DNA of 64,000 bases, taken from NCBI RefSeq assembly GCF_033807575.1, contig NC_084725.1, positions 11,629,001 through 11,693,000 on the forward strand, given 5' to 3'. Positions 1-9,744 of this stretch are shown in pieces. Position numbers and translations under genes: made by a program. Below the pieces are notes generated by a model. That model was given only the letters and a program-made list of their open reading frames with translations, ran no database searches and had not been told where the DNA came from. This stretch comes from Cydia pomonella. Lineage: Eukaryota > Arthropoda > Insecta > Lepidoptera > Tortricidae. Position 1 is the stretch's first letter. Every line of letters begins with the position of its first letter.

Positions 1-190
1 AAATATCAGTCTTCGTGAATCAAGTATTGTATTATTTCAAAGTGCTTAAGGTTTAATGCGGTATGGTAATATGGTAAGCCGTATTTAAGGTTAATAAGGT
101 CTACTGTCCTTAATATTTTGTATGAAATTACAAGCAAATATCAGCTCTCGTGAATTATTAATGAAGCTTATTTCAAAGCGTTTAAGGTTG
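1..190. repeat. Imperfect direct repeat, period about 135 bp
   Basis: AAATATCAGTCTTCGTGAAT at 1 recurs as AAATATCAGCTCTCGTGAAT near 136, each followed by TATTTCAAAG and TTAAGGTT. It is probably the tail of a tandem array that starts before the window. No gene is seen in 1-365. Confidence 0.5.
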
Positions 191-364
191 AATATTTCCT
201 CAAATTTTCCGTTAAATGCCTACAATCCTTAGAGCATTTAAACCGGAGTCGCCTTTAAGAGCTTACCCCTCTGTCGAAAACCTCGCCCAATGGTCATACT
301 TATTGTATGGACTGGCGTTTATCTGACCAAAACCAACCGAAAATAAACATTCACCAGTACATAC

Positions 365-1035
365 AATAGTACTTGCAAGCGTCCATAGGCTAGGGTGCTT
401 ACTTGAGCGGACTGTATGGTTTTTTGCCACCGACGTCTCAGTACATATATAATGCAGGATCGAGAAATTGGGTGATGTTATATTTATTCAATTCCATGAC
501 TTGTAGAAATAGTTGTATAACACAAGTTCTTCTAGATTAGAATACGTTAGTAGTCCTCAAACACGCAAACTGGGGCGAGGCAACGCGCATGTGACAACTT
601 TGAAGTTGCAGGCGTCCAAAGGCTACACTGACTACACTTACAATCAGGCAGGTCGCGCCGTATGCAATTTCACAACATTTCGCATACTTTAATGATCAAC
701 AACGCGCATGATCCATAGGCTACAGTGATTGCTTAGCATCAGATGGGTCGTATTCTTGTTTGCCACCAACGTGATATAAAAATGTTCACTAATACCAGTG
801 ATCGACAACGCGCATGTAACAACTTAGAGAAGTTGCAGGCATCCATAGGCTACGGTGACAGCTTATCATCAGGCGGGCAGTATTCGTGTTTGCCACCGAC
901 ATGGTATAAAAAAAAGTTGCAGGCATCCATAGGCTACGTTGACAGCTTATCACCAGGCGGGCAGTATTCGTGTTTGCCACTGACGTGGTATAAAAAAAAG
1001 TTGCAGGCATCCATAGGCTACGGTGACAGGCGCCA
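365..1035 (+). repeat. Tandem array of LINE-tail-like units, core period 84 bp
   Basis: Degenerate units carry GGCTACGGTGAC, CATCAGGCGGG, TTTGCCACCGACGT and a short A run. The last copies begin GTTGCAGGCATCC at 832, 916 and 1000, exactly 84 bp apart and nearly identical. The same tail occurs singly at 48165-48310 and near 59205, and in a diverged form at the end of the LINE at 19139. Confidence 0.75.
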
Positions 1036-1067
1036 TCTAACGGATCTTTGCCGAACTACCAAGTGGC

Positions 1068-1341
1068 GCAGGGGGGGGGGGGGGAGAGGGGGAGGGGGGG
1101 GGGGAGAAGGGGGGTGGGTGGAGGGGGGGGTTGAGGGGGGGGTGAGGGGAGAGGGGGGGGTGAGGGGGGGGGGGTGAGGGGGGGTGAGGGGGTGAGGGGG
1201 GTGAGGGGTGAGGGGTGTGGGGGGGGGAGGGGGAGAGGGGGAGAGGGGTGAGGGGGAGGGGGGGGAGGGGGGAGGGGGTGAGGGGGGGGGGTGAGGGGGT
1301 GAGGTGAGGGGGGGTGAGGGGGGGGGGTGAGGGGGGGAGAT
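1068..1341 (+). repeat. C-free G-rich low-complexity tract
   Basis: About 270 nt of G runs broken by single A or T, with no C on the plus strand. It has strong G-quadruplex potential. It forms the left edge of the truncated retroelement that follows. Confidence 0.9.
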
Positions 1342-1352
1342 AAATACCTAAA

Positions 1353-2354
1353 GTGAGCTGGAATCGGCATATCCTCCCTACTTACGTAAAATGCTGCAAA
1401 ATATGCCAGGATCACTTAAACGCGCCAAGCAGAGAGCCATTAATACCGTTTGAAGTGCCAAATTTGCCATGGTGTCAAGTTGGCGCAGACATCTTTGAAT
1501 ATTTAAAAAAATATTATTTAATAATAATTGATTACTACTCGGGATTTGTTGAAGTTTCAAAATTAAATAATTTAACTAGCTCCGCAGTTATACAGGCTTT
1601 AAAAGAAAATTTTGCTAGACACGGAATTCCAGAAAAAGTAGTAAGTGATAATGGCACGCAGTATACCAGCAGAGATTTTAAGCGGTTTGCAGCGGATTGG
1701 GGCTTCGAACATATAACGACTTCGCCAAATTATGCGCAGGCGAACGGGAAAAGTGAGCGAGCGGTCCAAACTATAAAAAACATATTGAAAAAATCAATTC
1801 AAAGCAATACCGATATTCACTTAAATTTACTTAGTTTTCGGAACACACCACGGGAGAACTTGAGTTCCCCCGCCCAGATGCTAATGGGTCGTATGTTGAA
1901 ATGTCGTTTGCCAGTTCATCCTGATCTGCTGCAGCCTAAACCAGTACCAGCCGATCAACACGGCGTGATTGTTAGCAATCAACAAAAAAGTAAGCGGTAC
2001 TACGATCAGAGGTGTAAGGCGTTACCAACTTTGAATAAAGGTGATAATGTTATTATACTAGACAGGAATTACAGAACGAGAGGGCAAATTGTATCAAAAA
2101 GTAATACACCTAGATCGTATATAGTGAAAAATAAAAGAGGAGTTTATAGACGAAATAGAAGACATCTCATAAAATGCTTGTCAAATGTTAGTGACCAAGT
2201 CAGTGTTGATCGTAAAGATGAGGGTGATGCGGAACAGGAATTTTCACCTGACATAGACCGCTTTTCGTCTGCGGAGTCATCAGAGGAAACTGTTGTCGAG
2301 TCACATTCCCCCATGATAACAATCAGAAAACGACGTGGACAAATAACCGAGTAA
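1353..2354 (+). pseudogene. Integrase fragment of Ty3/gypsy pol (5'-truncated)
   Basis: An open frame of about 330 residues. CKICQ is the second half of the HHCC zinc site; the two His are missing. The catalytic core shows Asp in VGADIF, Asp in VSDNGTQ and Glu in NGKSERAVQ (D,D35E type). A basic C-terminal domain follows (NTPRSYIV, YRRNRRHL). The core residues are intact but the protein lacks its N-terminus, so it is non-autonomous. Confidence 0.88.
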
Positions 2355-2537
2355 TCACGTTTTGTCCCGCATCACTCTATACATACATTCAAATGTATTT
2401 TATTTGATATATTATATAAGGCATGCGTACACTTTATTAAGTTAATAAAACCCTATTTATTGGGGTATGTAAGGTCAACAAAATTCATACCAAGTTATGT
2501 ATCTTAGTATTAGTTTGTAATCTTTAAAAGGGGAAGA

Positions 2538-2600
2538 TGTTGTGGGTAGAACTATAAAATAAAATCAGTTGTCATCCAACCGTCGTTTTCATACACAACA
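2538..2600 (+). repeat. 3' LTR, 63 bp, of the mag-like element
   Basis: TGTTGTG...CACAACA ends with an ATAAAATAAAA core that could serve as TATA and polyA signal. It directly follows the polypurine tract. With the 5' LTR gone, a target duplication cannot be tested. Confidence 0.7.
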
Positions 2601-2689
2601 GGTACCTTGACCGTACCTTTGACAGCACTTCCAACTCTTCCAAGTTTCATCAAAGTATGCTTATTTGGGCTGCTGGGGCATTCCACAAG

Positions 2690-2854
2690 AATGTCGCTTA
2701 CGTAACGCTATCCGTCTAATACTTCTGTGATTAAATTGGGTCTGGTAAATATTTAATGACTTGTCTAAAAATTGGCAGTTTATTTTCGAGCTTACCGGCT
2801 TTATTTGATTGAGGTAGCTGCCATAGAAGGCAAAAACGTTACGTAAGCGACATT
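2690..2854. mobile_element. Small inverted-repeat element (18-bp TIR)
   Basis: AATGTCGCTTACGTAACG at 2690 is inverted as CGTTACGTAAGCGACATT at 2837-2854. Noncoding interior. Confidence 0.65.
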
Positions 2855-3104
2855 AAATGGATATTTAGGAAGATATTGTAAGTGTAGGCACTTATAAGTA
2901 AAGAAACATTTATATAAACAATATTTTATTATGTTTATTTAGTCATATTGCATACAAAATTATTATCACGCATAGCTATTTACATTTATGACATTCTTAC
3001 GTTCTAGATCTCGCTCATCACAATTTGTTCTTTATTGTATAAATAAAAGAAAATACTAGGTACATCATTACATATTGCGACTACTTTTTGTAAGTACCTA
3101 GGCG

Positions 3105-3345
3105 TAATATATTTTACAGTATATATGGTGCTACTTTACCGCACTGGTGCGAAAATTAGCATATTACGTTACTGTGTCCAATATTTAAAGGGCCATATGT
3201 ACTGTAAAACGTTGTACAATACATGTGCGAATAGGTAATTCGCAACTCGTGTAGATTTAAAACACTCCCTTCGGTCGTGTTCTAAATTATCGCCACTCAT
3301 TTCGAATTTCCTATTTTTCGCACTTGTATCGTAATGTACTATTTT
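3105..3345 (+). repeat. R240 dispersed repeat, copy 1
   Basis: About 235 bp running from TTTACAGTAtATATGG to TAATGTACTATTTT, containing the diagnostic CTCCCTTCGGTCGTGT. Other copies: 29405-29640 (minus), three at 43941-44821, and 50813-51045. Noncoding; TE class unknown. Confidence 0.75.
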
Positions 3346-3499
3346 GAAGGTGTACCTAACACCTTTTTTCATTTGGAGAATTCCATTTTTCGAACCAATC
3401 GCTACGATCGTGGTTCAATTTTGGAGTCTTTCGCTTGCTCGTGTTAATATTGAATATTAATACGAGCGATTAAACAACAACATTGCCCCCTTGTAAAAC

Positions 3500-4015
3500 A
3501 AATAACTATTACGTAACGAGCGTAGCGAGTGGTTTGAGAAGTGGAATCTTGAGCGTTGCGAGGGTTTCAAGGCACGAGGGTTAAAGAAAGTTTGCCTCCG
3601 AGTGAAACAATTTTTTTTTTCACCACATCAACGCGAGGAAAATACTAACTATGAAATACCAAAAAAATCAAATCCAAATGTACGTAATAAAAAATATATC
3701 ATTAAAAATTATCATGTAAAAGTAAATTCCACCAGCTAACATAATGAAACAACTCGATTGGCATCTGAGATTTACTTTGCCCCGCCTATAAAATTCAACT
3801 TTCTCATTAGCTTTTGAACCATCACGAGGGCCTTTACCAGTGGTGTGGTGAAATAGTTATTTGTGCAACAAGAGAGGAAAGTTGGGTTTTCTTGCGAGTG
3901 TTGATTTTGAGTCTCGAGTAAGCGAAAGATTCTATAATTGAATCACTCGCTTCGCTCGTGATTCTAAGTTAGAATGTTGAGCGTAGCAAAAACACGAAAT
4001 GTAAAATAACTTTGT
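3500..4015. repeat. Diverged repeat with GCGAGTG/CACTCGC motifs
   Basis: Recurrent fragments (GAGCGTAGCGAGTGG, CACTCGCTTCGCTCGTG) are arranged in partly inverted order. No coding potential. It resembles dispersed lepidopteran repeats; no boundaries are clear. Confidence 0.35.
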
Positions 4016-4662
4016 GACACATACAACTTTTCACCTCAGTAGTGAGAACATATTAAAGGTCTTGCTTAATTTGTTAGTTTTCAAACGTCTTACTTGTTAG
4101 CGGTGTATATACTAGGAAATTTGAATGTCGAACTATGAATCGACCTATTCCTGTCACTTTCTGTTTTCTTAACGAAGAGAAAGGGATATCGAATGAAGTT
4201 CAAATATGTATTTCGAATTTGTAATAGACTCCGAAGTATGAATATGAAGTGGCAGTTCATGGCCTCAACTAAATTAAAAAGCTACTTTGTCTCACTCCCT
4301 GGAGTGACGAAAGTAGATTTGTTCGAGCTGCTGAAGTGAAAAACACGTTTTAACATTCCTGAGAATATACCAACAACAACCTAAACCATTAAAAAACGTG
4401 GACGTCACTTAAGACTTTTTAGAAGTAGGCGGAAAGGACAAGTGAGACTATGACAAGGACAAACAATATAGCGCTTTCTCTGCTACTCCTACTGTCTGTA
4501 TCGGTCATTTCCCCCCACCGCTCATGCCTCATGCCAGCCTTTAGACGGAATCTATGGTGTAGTCAAATACACATGTATTAGATTGTCAGTCTCGTCTTTA
4601 ATATGTCTCTGATTTACACGGAACACATTGTAACAATGTGAATAAATAAATAATAATAAATA

Positions 4663-4894
4663 TTATAGGACATTTTGACTAAGTCCCACAGTAAGCTCAA
4701 TAAGGCTTGTGTTGAGGGTACTTAGACAACGATATATATAATACATAAATATTTATAAATACTTAAAAACATAGAAAACACCCATGACTTAGGAACAATG
4801 CTCATCACACGAATAAATTCCCTTACCAGGATTTGAACCCGGGACCATCAGCTTCGTAGGCAGGGTCACTACCCACCAGGCCAAACCGGTCGTC
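4663..4894 (-). mobile_element. SINE family A (tRNA-derived), minus
   Basis: Read on the minus strand: a tRNA-like head (GACCGGTTTGGCCTGGTGGG, box B GGTTCAAATCC), then the shared body (GATGAGCA, GGTGTTTTCTATG) and a tail with CTTACTGTGGGACTTAGTC. Confidence 0.8.
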
Positions 4895-5012
4895 CGGTCG
4901 ATGTGAATAATTTACCTTATAGGTAGCAATGTGAATAATTACCTACTTATGTGCAGGTTTTTTAGTCCTTTTATTGTTACTACGATTACATGCTTCTTAA
5001 GCACTTAGTGTA

Positions 5013-5067
5013 CTGTAAGTGTGTGTGTAAAACTTCCTGACTGTAAGTGTGTGTGTAAAACTTCCTG
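5013..5067 (+). repeat. 28-bp tandem duplication
   Basis: CTGTAAGTGTGTGTGTAAAA with CTTCCTG occurs twice head to tail, separated by a single base. Confidence 0.85.
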
Positions 5068-5357
5068 TTCCTCATTGATTATTACTAAAATTGGTATGGT
5101 AAATAATTTAACCGGGTCTCTAAAAAATGTTTATTTTTCGGATAAGGGGTACAAAATGGTCACTGTTGTTATTCATAAGTCATAAGAGGCTCGGTAATTA
5201 ATTAATTTAATACAAGTACGAAAGAGTATTTTATCCTCTAGAGAGGCAAAGTAAGTTAACACATAAGAGTTGTCCATGCTAGTCGGTATTCGGTAAAAAA
5301 TATATTAAGCACTCGATGCAAAAACCCTTTTCATTTCTAATCATTATATCTCTACAT

Positions 5358-5512
5358 ACAGGCTATTTATTTAATCACCTGCAATTATTTACGGGCTGAA
5401 TATATAGGTCATACTGAGCAACTTTTACTATGGGAACAACCCCGAAATCACGAAAATTTACGCTCCCACAGAAAATGTTAAGGTCAGACAAAATGTATGA
5501 AACAGCCAATGT
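5358..5512. mobile_element. Fragment of the ATATAGGTCATACTGA inverted-repeat family
   Basis: TTTAATCACCTGCAATTATT, then GGGCTGAATATATAGGTC and CCCCGAAATC. Related copies: 57218-57386 and 59838-60053. Confidence 0.6.
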
Positions 5513-5696
5513 ATTATTATACTGATTTTAATCTTTCTCAATGTATTATTAAACTAATACAAACCGGACTTAATCGCGTATTAAGTTTTAAATTGCTCGA
5601 ATCGCAACATTTTACAAGTAAAATTGCACCTATGTGTGGTGACCTCGTGCACTCTGTAAATTCTTCATAATGCGGTATCTGTGTAGTGTGGTACAT

Positions 5697-5770
5697 ACTT
5701 ATTCATAAAAGTCTACTAAAGTTGACAAGCCGCGAATAATCGTTTGTCCCTTTCCGACGCATTGGTATGA
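5697..5770. mobile_element. Half copy of the CCCCCTTATTCATAA hairpin element
   Basis: TCTACTAAAGTTGACAAGCC and CGTTTGTCCCTTTCCGACG match the left arm of the copies at 50380 and 62793; the right arm is missing. Confidence 0.6.
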
Positions 5771-5854
5771 TGGATGGAGGATGGAGTTAGTCTGTGTAAC
5801 TCACAGAACATATATTTAATGTTTGTGGTGAGACCTATCTATTCTTTATTGATT

Positions 5855-6100
5855 TTATTATGAGCCCATGTCCCACTGCTGGGCAAAGGCCTCCCTCTTA
5901 TTCTTCCACGTATCCCTATCCTCGGAATTCTTTCACCAATCTCCGACAAAGGCATCAAGCTCATCCCGCCATCTGCGACGAGGTCTACCGTGACGCCTTA
6001 CAATTTGTGGGACCCAGCGGGTGGCTGTTTTGGCCCACAGGTCATCAGGCATACGTTAGACGTGTCCCGACCAGTCCCATTTGAGCTTGGCGGCAGTTTC
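5855..6100 (-). mobile_element. RTE-like LINE 3' end (C-terminus of ORF)
   Basis: On the minus strand the frame begins LKWDWSGHV and continues through GRPRRRWRDELD, typical of the end of an RTE-clade polyprotein. It then runs through the common tail CCCAGCAGTGGGAC. Frameshifted and 5'-truncated. Confidence 0.65.
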
Positions 6101-6136
6101 ACCTACATTAGTTATTCTATGGAGCGTATTATTGTA

Positions 6137-6142
6137 TTTATT
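6137..6142 (-). terminator. PolyA signal AATAAA of the transporter
   Basis: AATAAA on the minus strand, 58 nt past the stop codon, gives a short 3' UTR. Just beyond it begins an RTE-like LINE fragment on the same strand. Confidence 0.6.
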
Positions 6143-6199
6143 CTTATATACGATAAAAGCATTGTAGTCTTGTGGTTACTGTTTGTTTTTTATAGCTTC

Positions 6200-7515
6200 T
6201 CACTTAATCATATCTTTGCCCATAAGACTCATTTCAGACTCTACATCCTTTTCCCGTTTGCCTTTAAAGCTATCTTCAATGTCTTGCAAAGTCCGATCTT
6301 TAGTCTCTGGCAATAAGGCATAAATTATAATGAGGCACACTGACAATAGAGCTGAATATACTAGGAAAGCTCCTTGAACTCCAATCGAGGAATACAGATG
6401 AGGAGCAGTCTTCATAGACACCACAAATGATGGAGTCAAGAAAGACGTAGATAACGTAGATCCTAAACTTCTATAAGCCAATGGAAATACCTCACCGCAA
6501 ATAACCCAAGTCAATGGTACTAAACCTAAACAAAACGATAATGTATAAAGAATCATTAATGTCATTGGAGCTGCGTCCAAAAACAAAGAGCTTGAGAAGA
6601 CATCAGCCTGTCTCAAATATACAAACACTGAGATTAAAGTTAAAGATAACACGGTCATAATCCCACTGGTGAATAGAATAGTTCTTCGTTTAAAGATTTT
6701 CAAAAGGAATATAGCGAAAAATGCACACACTGTTCTAAGTAAATCAATAACAGTGAATTGCCAGACTACCTCGCTAGCGTCTTCTTTATCTAAAACTGCT
6801 TTCAAGATCTCATTTCCGTACGCCGGTACCATATGAGCTCCTCCAAATTCAAATACAATCAACATGCTTATAGCTATTATTGAAGGTTTATAAAACTCGA
6901 CTTTCCTGAAGATCTTCAACACCTCTTTTAAAGAGTCAATGAATCTCCTCAAAAACCGTTTCTCCTCACGTTTCTCTCTTTCTGAAACTAGCGTTTCTCT
7001 TTTCTGTGCCTCTATCATGGCTTCCAACTCTGCTTGTTGCTCCACCCCATTGCCTCTTAACCATCTGAATGCTTTCTTCGCCTCATCAAACTTTCCCTTC
7101 GACACCAACCAGCTTGGTGACTCTGGTGACAAACTAATAATCCCTAAAGCTATCACTGGGAAGATAGCACATACCATAGCAGTCACCTTCCAAGTCAAAT
7201 GAGCTCCCCAAAGATGAGACAGAAATATTCCTAAACCTAATGAAATAGCGAAGGTTCCTAAGAAAGCGCCTCTGTATTTCGGATCCGTGTATTCCGCTAC
7301 TAAAATGGCTGCTAGAGGAGTCCTTAAGCCTAATGCTAGACCATGTAAGAGCCTGGCTATAAGGAACATGGGGACACTGTTGGCTAGGACGAAGACAATC
7401 CAGCCGAGTAGAGCAGGTACGATGGAGATCAGATTCGCCTTCTGTCGGCCGAAGCGTGACATTAAGACGGGTGATATGAAGTTGCCGACGATACCCATGG
7501 CGCCTACGGCTGAGG
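6200..7515 (-). CDS. Transporter coding exon 3 (TM2 to C-terminus)
   Basis: Acceptor CTATTTCAG lies just above 7515. The exon holds 11 of the 12 helices and ends in a short polar tail with stop TAA at 6202-6200. The first in-frame Met (7498) is internal, not the start, because the upstream residues IASAVGA belong to the conserved TM2 entry. Confidence 0.93.
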
Positions 7516-9030
7516 CTGAAATAGAAAAGGTGTGATCTTAATATTTTTGAAACTGTCGCAACTGGGAAATAGGGTTATATAAAATGTGTTGTAGGGTATG
7601 CAGACGAGCATAATATTTATTCCGATGTAGGCGGGGGTGATAGTAACACTATTCAAGGCACGTGAGTAAATGAAGATGGTTAAGCATTTAAAAGCCAGGT
7701 AGGCGATGATCTTACTGACTTAAATAACCAAGATAAATAAGTAGATAATGTACCAAGCATTCAGCAGTAAGTGAAGTTAACATTTTCTGTAACAGGGATA
7801 GTGTTTTTATGAAAGCTATTCTTACATCTGAAAATGCTAAAAAAAAACTATCTTTTTTCTGATGACCTAATCCTGTGGCTAAATATTTAACAGTGTCGAA
7901 ACCATACAACCGTGATCACTGTTGAATAGGCACTGACCTATTCACGACATGTCATGAATCGTCAGATGCAGTTGTTGCCGCATATGGCCGAGCTGGTCAA
8001 CCATACAACTGCGATAGATGTACAAACTGACCTATCCACGACATGTCGTGCATCGTGACGAATGGTTATCGCATCGCATGCAGCTGTACGAGACCAGGTA
8101 TAAAATCATATGGCTGCGATACATGTTCAATCTTCCTATCCACGGCAAGTTCTGTGCCGCGCATCATTGAGCAACCGTATAACTGCGATATATGTTCGCG
8201 ATACTGACCTATCCACGACATGTCGTGTGCGGTAAGATGCAGTGGTTGTTGCGTGTCGCTGAGTTGTGCGAAAAGTACAGCCGGGAAACCGTGAGCACAG
8301 CCATGACCGGCGATGTTCAGCGCTGCCCCGCTTACTACGAACGCCTGTAAAGTTTATATAGGATTATTAATATATTTTTCAATCCATTCTGTATCTCTTA
8401 AATACGTTACCACTCTGGACAAGGGTCTGCAACCCAAGGGCTTACTATTGACCCTTGGAAAAGAAACGACGGGGCCAAATGCTATAAGGAAGCGTGAGAG
8501 CCGAAGGCCTAGTCGTGGCGGCCCTCTGATCAAAAAGTTAAGACCTTGATTCGCCGCTCGCCGCCCCGCCGGTCACGTGCATCTAGATTGCGGCCTATGA
8601 CTTTCTTTTAAAGCAATCTTGAGTTGTTATGTCAAGTTTTCGCTTTAGATGCTTCGCTCAATGTACTCAACTCACCTGTGCATCCGAAGACTAAATAGTG
8701 AGTCATAAATGATAACAGGTAAATGATATACATCTCTGGGTCTAGGTCACTTTTCTTAAAATAATGACCGATGCGTTTTGCACAAGACTGTGTCGGACAC
8801 CTTATAAAACAAAGTCCCCCGCCGCGTCTATCTGTCTGTATGTATGTTCGCGATAAACTTAAAAACTACTGAACGGATTTTCATACTTTTTCACCAATCA
8901 ATAATGGAGTGATTCTTGAGGAAGGTTTAGTTATATAATTTGTTAAGGTTTTGTGTAACGCATGCGATGCCCGGGCGGGTGGCTAGAGTATCTAAGATTA
9001 GGCACTTACCTGTTTGATAAATTGTTTCAT
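6200..9030 (-). CDS. MFS sugar transporter, facilitated trehalose transporter Tret1-like, 3 coding exons
   Basis: Joined exons 9030-9010, 8344-8209 and 7515-6200 give an uninterrupted frame of about 490 residues, the usual length for insect Tret1-like carriers, which move trehalose or other sugars across the plasma membrane through 12 helices. Seen: N-terminal TM1 with SGAALNIAGHG; DMSWIASAVGAMG before TM2; the loop 2-3 motif GRQKA; PESPSWLVSKGKFDEA before the central cytoplasmic loop; a charged loop (KREEKRFLRR); GEVFPLAYRSLG after TM10; and the C-terminal LPETKDRTLQDIE signature. All introns have GT-AG ends and phases agree (0, then 1). Odd: the TM7 sugar-binding motif usually reading QLSGIN-like is replaced by EFGGAHMVPAYGNEI, so the substrate may not be trehalose. 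The first coding exon is only 7 codons. A polyA signal lies 58 nt past the stop. Family assignment is secure; the substrate is not. Confidence 0.93.
7900..8208 (-). repeat. Tandem array of decayed copies of the exon 2 3' end and its 5' splice site
   Basis: Units begin near 7900, 7999, about 8105 and 8173 on the plus strand, with spacing of about 99, 106 and 68. Each starts with a form of AACCATACAACTGCGATA and runs into the reverse of a donor plus exon end (ACTGACCTATCCACGACATG). The fourth unit carries the real exon 2 end. Seen: the copy at 7932 keeps the GTCAGT donor but has TGA where the exon has TGG. The copy at 8026 keeps the donor and the TGG codon but has an upstream in-frame stop. The copy near 8130 has lost the donor GT. 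I infer duplication of the junction followed by decay. Confidence 0.8.
8209..8344 (-). CDS. Transporter coding exon 2 (TM1 and first extracellular loop)
   Basis: Acceptor TTACAG precedes 8344 and donor GTCAGT follows 8209. The 136 nt encode 45 residues from AFVVSGAALNIAGHG through LTAHDMSWI, plus one base that completes Ala with exon 3 (ATA G|CC TCA GCC). The 3' end of this exon with its donor is repeated in decayed form three more times in the following intron. Confidence 0.9.
8798..8935. repeat. Dispersed repeat (AAGTCCCCCGCCGCGTC)
   Basis: CCTTATAAAACAAAGTCCCC, then CTGTCTGTATGTATGTTCGC. An inverted relative occurs at 42225-42283. It lies in the first transporter intron. Confidence 0.5.
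9010..9030 (-). CDS. Transporter coding exon 1 (micro-exon, 7 codons)
   Basis: ATG at 9030-9028 is followed by six codons (MKQFIKQ) and a strong donor, GTAAGTGCC. It joins exon 2 in phase 0 to give KQAFVVSGAALN, the junction expected in this family. It was chosen as the start because it supplies the only Met before TM1. A TTTTCAG acceptor-like site at 9067-9061 would begin this exon at 9060, leaving a 30-nt leader after an upstream noncoding exon. Confidence 0.8.
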
Positions 9031-9031
9031 G

Positions 9032-9052
9032 TTACAGGTGTGCCAGCGTCAT
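9032..9052 (-). promoter_or_regulatory. Upstream ORF of 6 codons ending 1 nt before the transporter start
   Basis: In the leader, ATG at 9052-9050 opens MTLAHL and stops at TAA 9034-9032. One C then separates this stop from the transporter ATG (TAACATG). Such a minimal uORF could tune initiation by leaky scanning or reinitiation. That role is inferred from position only. Confidence 0.45.
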
Positions 9053-9108
9053 GAAGGGATCTGAAAACAAACGTTATAAATTAAAAATATGAAATATGAA
9101 ATCGCGAA

Positions 9109-9412
9109 GCGGTGGTGGCCGAGTGGATATGACGTCCGACTTTCAATCCGGAGGTCGTGGGTTCAAATCTTGGCTCGTATCAATGAGTTTTTCGGAACTT
9201 ATGTACGAAATATCATTTGATATTTACCACTAGCTTTTCGGTGAAGGAAAACATCGTGAGGAAACCTGCATACATCTGCGAAGAAATTCAAAGGTGTATG
9301 TGAAGTCCCCAATCCGCATTGGGCTAGCGTGGGGACTATAGCCCGAGCCCTCTCGCGCATGAGAGGAAGCCTGTGCCCAGCAGTGGGACGTATATAGGCT
9401 GAATTATATATA
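9109..9412 (+). mobile_element. tRNA-derived SINE with RTE-like tail
   Basis: The head GGTGGCCGAGTGGATATGAC carries box B GGTTCAAATC. The middle section (TTTTCGGAACTTATGTACGA) is shared with SINE family B. The tail CCCAATCCGCATTGGG and GTGCCCAGCAGTGGGACG resembles that of the RTE fragment at 5855. Confidence 0.75.
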
Positions 9413-9415
9413 TAT

Positions 9416-9640
9416 GAAATCGCGAAACGTCTGGTTGACGTGACTGGTGACCGAAGAGCTGGTGGCTTCCTCGCACAACGTATCAGTATTGCGATACAAC
9501 GAGGATATCTCGCCAGCATCCTTGGTACAATGCCTCAAGGGCCTATTTTAGATTTAAGCTAGTTATAGTAATCATCTGTACATATCCATTAAGTATTTTG
9601 TTATTGTAAATAAAAAGCTTTTATGTAAAATATTATATTT
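9416..9640 (+). mobile_element. LINE C-terminal fragment (GGFLAQRISIAIQRG type)
   Basis: The open frame 9416-9562 encodes EIAKRLVDVTGDRRAGGFLA and ends SILGTMPQGPILDLS*, followed by an AT-rich 3' UTR with AATAAA. Relatives: 20609-20800 and 31090-31215. Confidence 0.65.
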
Positions 9641-9744
9641 AACCCCCTTATGATTTATTTAACAAATCCCAAAAAAAAACAATAAAAGTAAAAGGAGACT
9701 CCTATTTATTTTTGTTTCTTTTTATGGAATATGGGTTACTAGGA

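Larger units (their letters stand above)
1353..2600 (+). mobile_element. 3' part of a mag-like Ty3/gypsy LTR retrotransposon
   Basis: Contains the integrase end of pol, a 3' noncoding stretch, a purine tract (AAAAGGGGAAGA) and a 63-bp LTR starting TGTTGTG and ending CACAACA. A very short LTR is characteristic of the mag lineage (Bombyx mag LTR is about 77 bp). Gag, protease, RT, RNase H and the 5' LTR are absent; the element is cut off at the G-rich tract. Confidence 0.8.

Noticed and set aside
832..1035. CRISPR array
   Set aside because: The 84-bp period has no constant repeat/variable spacer pattern, units end in A runs, and the genome is eukaryotic.
1056..1415. 119-codon Pro-rich ORF on the minus strand
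   Set aside because: It is the complement of the C-free G tract; the composition is purely low-complexity.
1353..2354. Host integrase-like gene or complete endogenous virus
   Set aside because: It is followed by a polypurine tract and LTR and lacks all upstream retroelement domains, with no envelope-like frame. It is a truncated retrotransposon.
5860..6316. ORFs of 74 and 108 codons on the plus strand
   Set aside because: They are antisense to the RTE fragment and to the transporter C-terminus.
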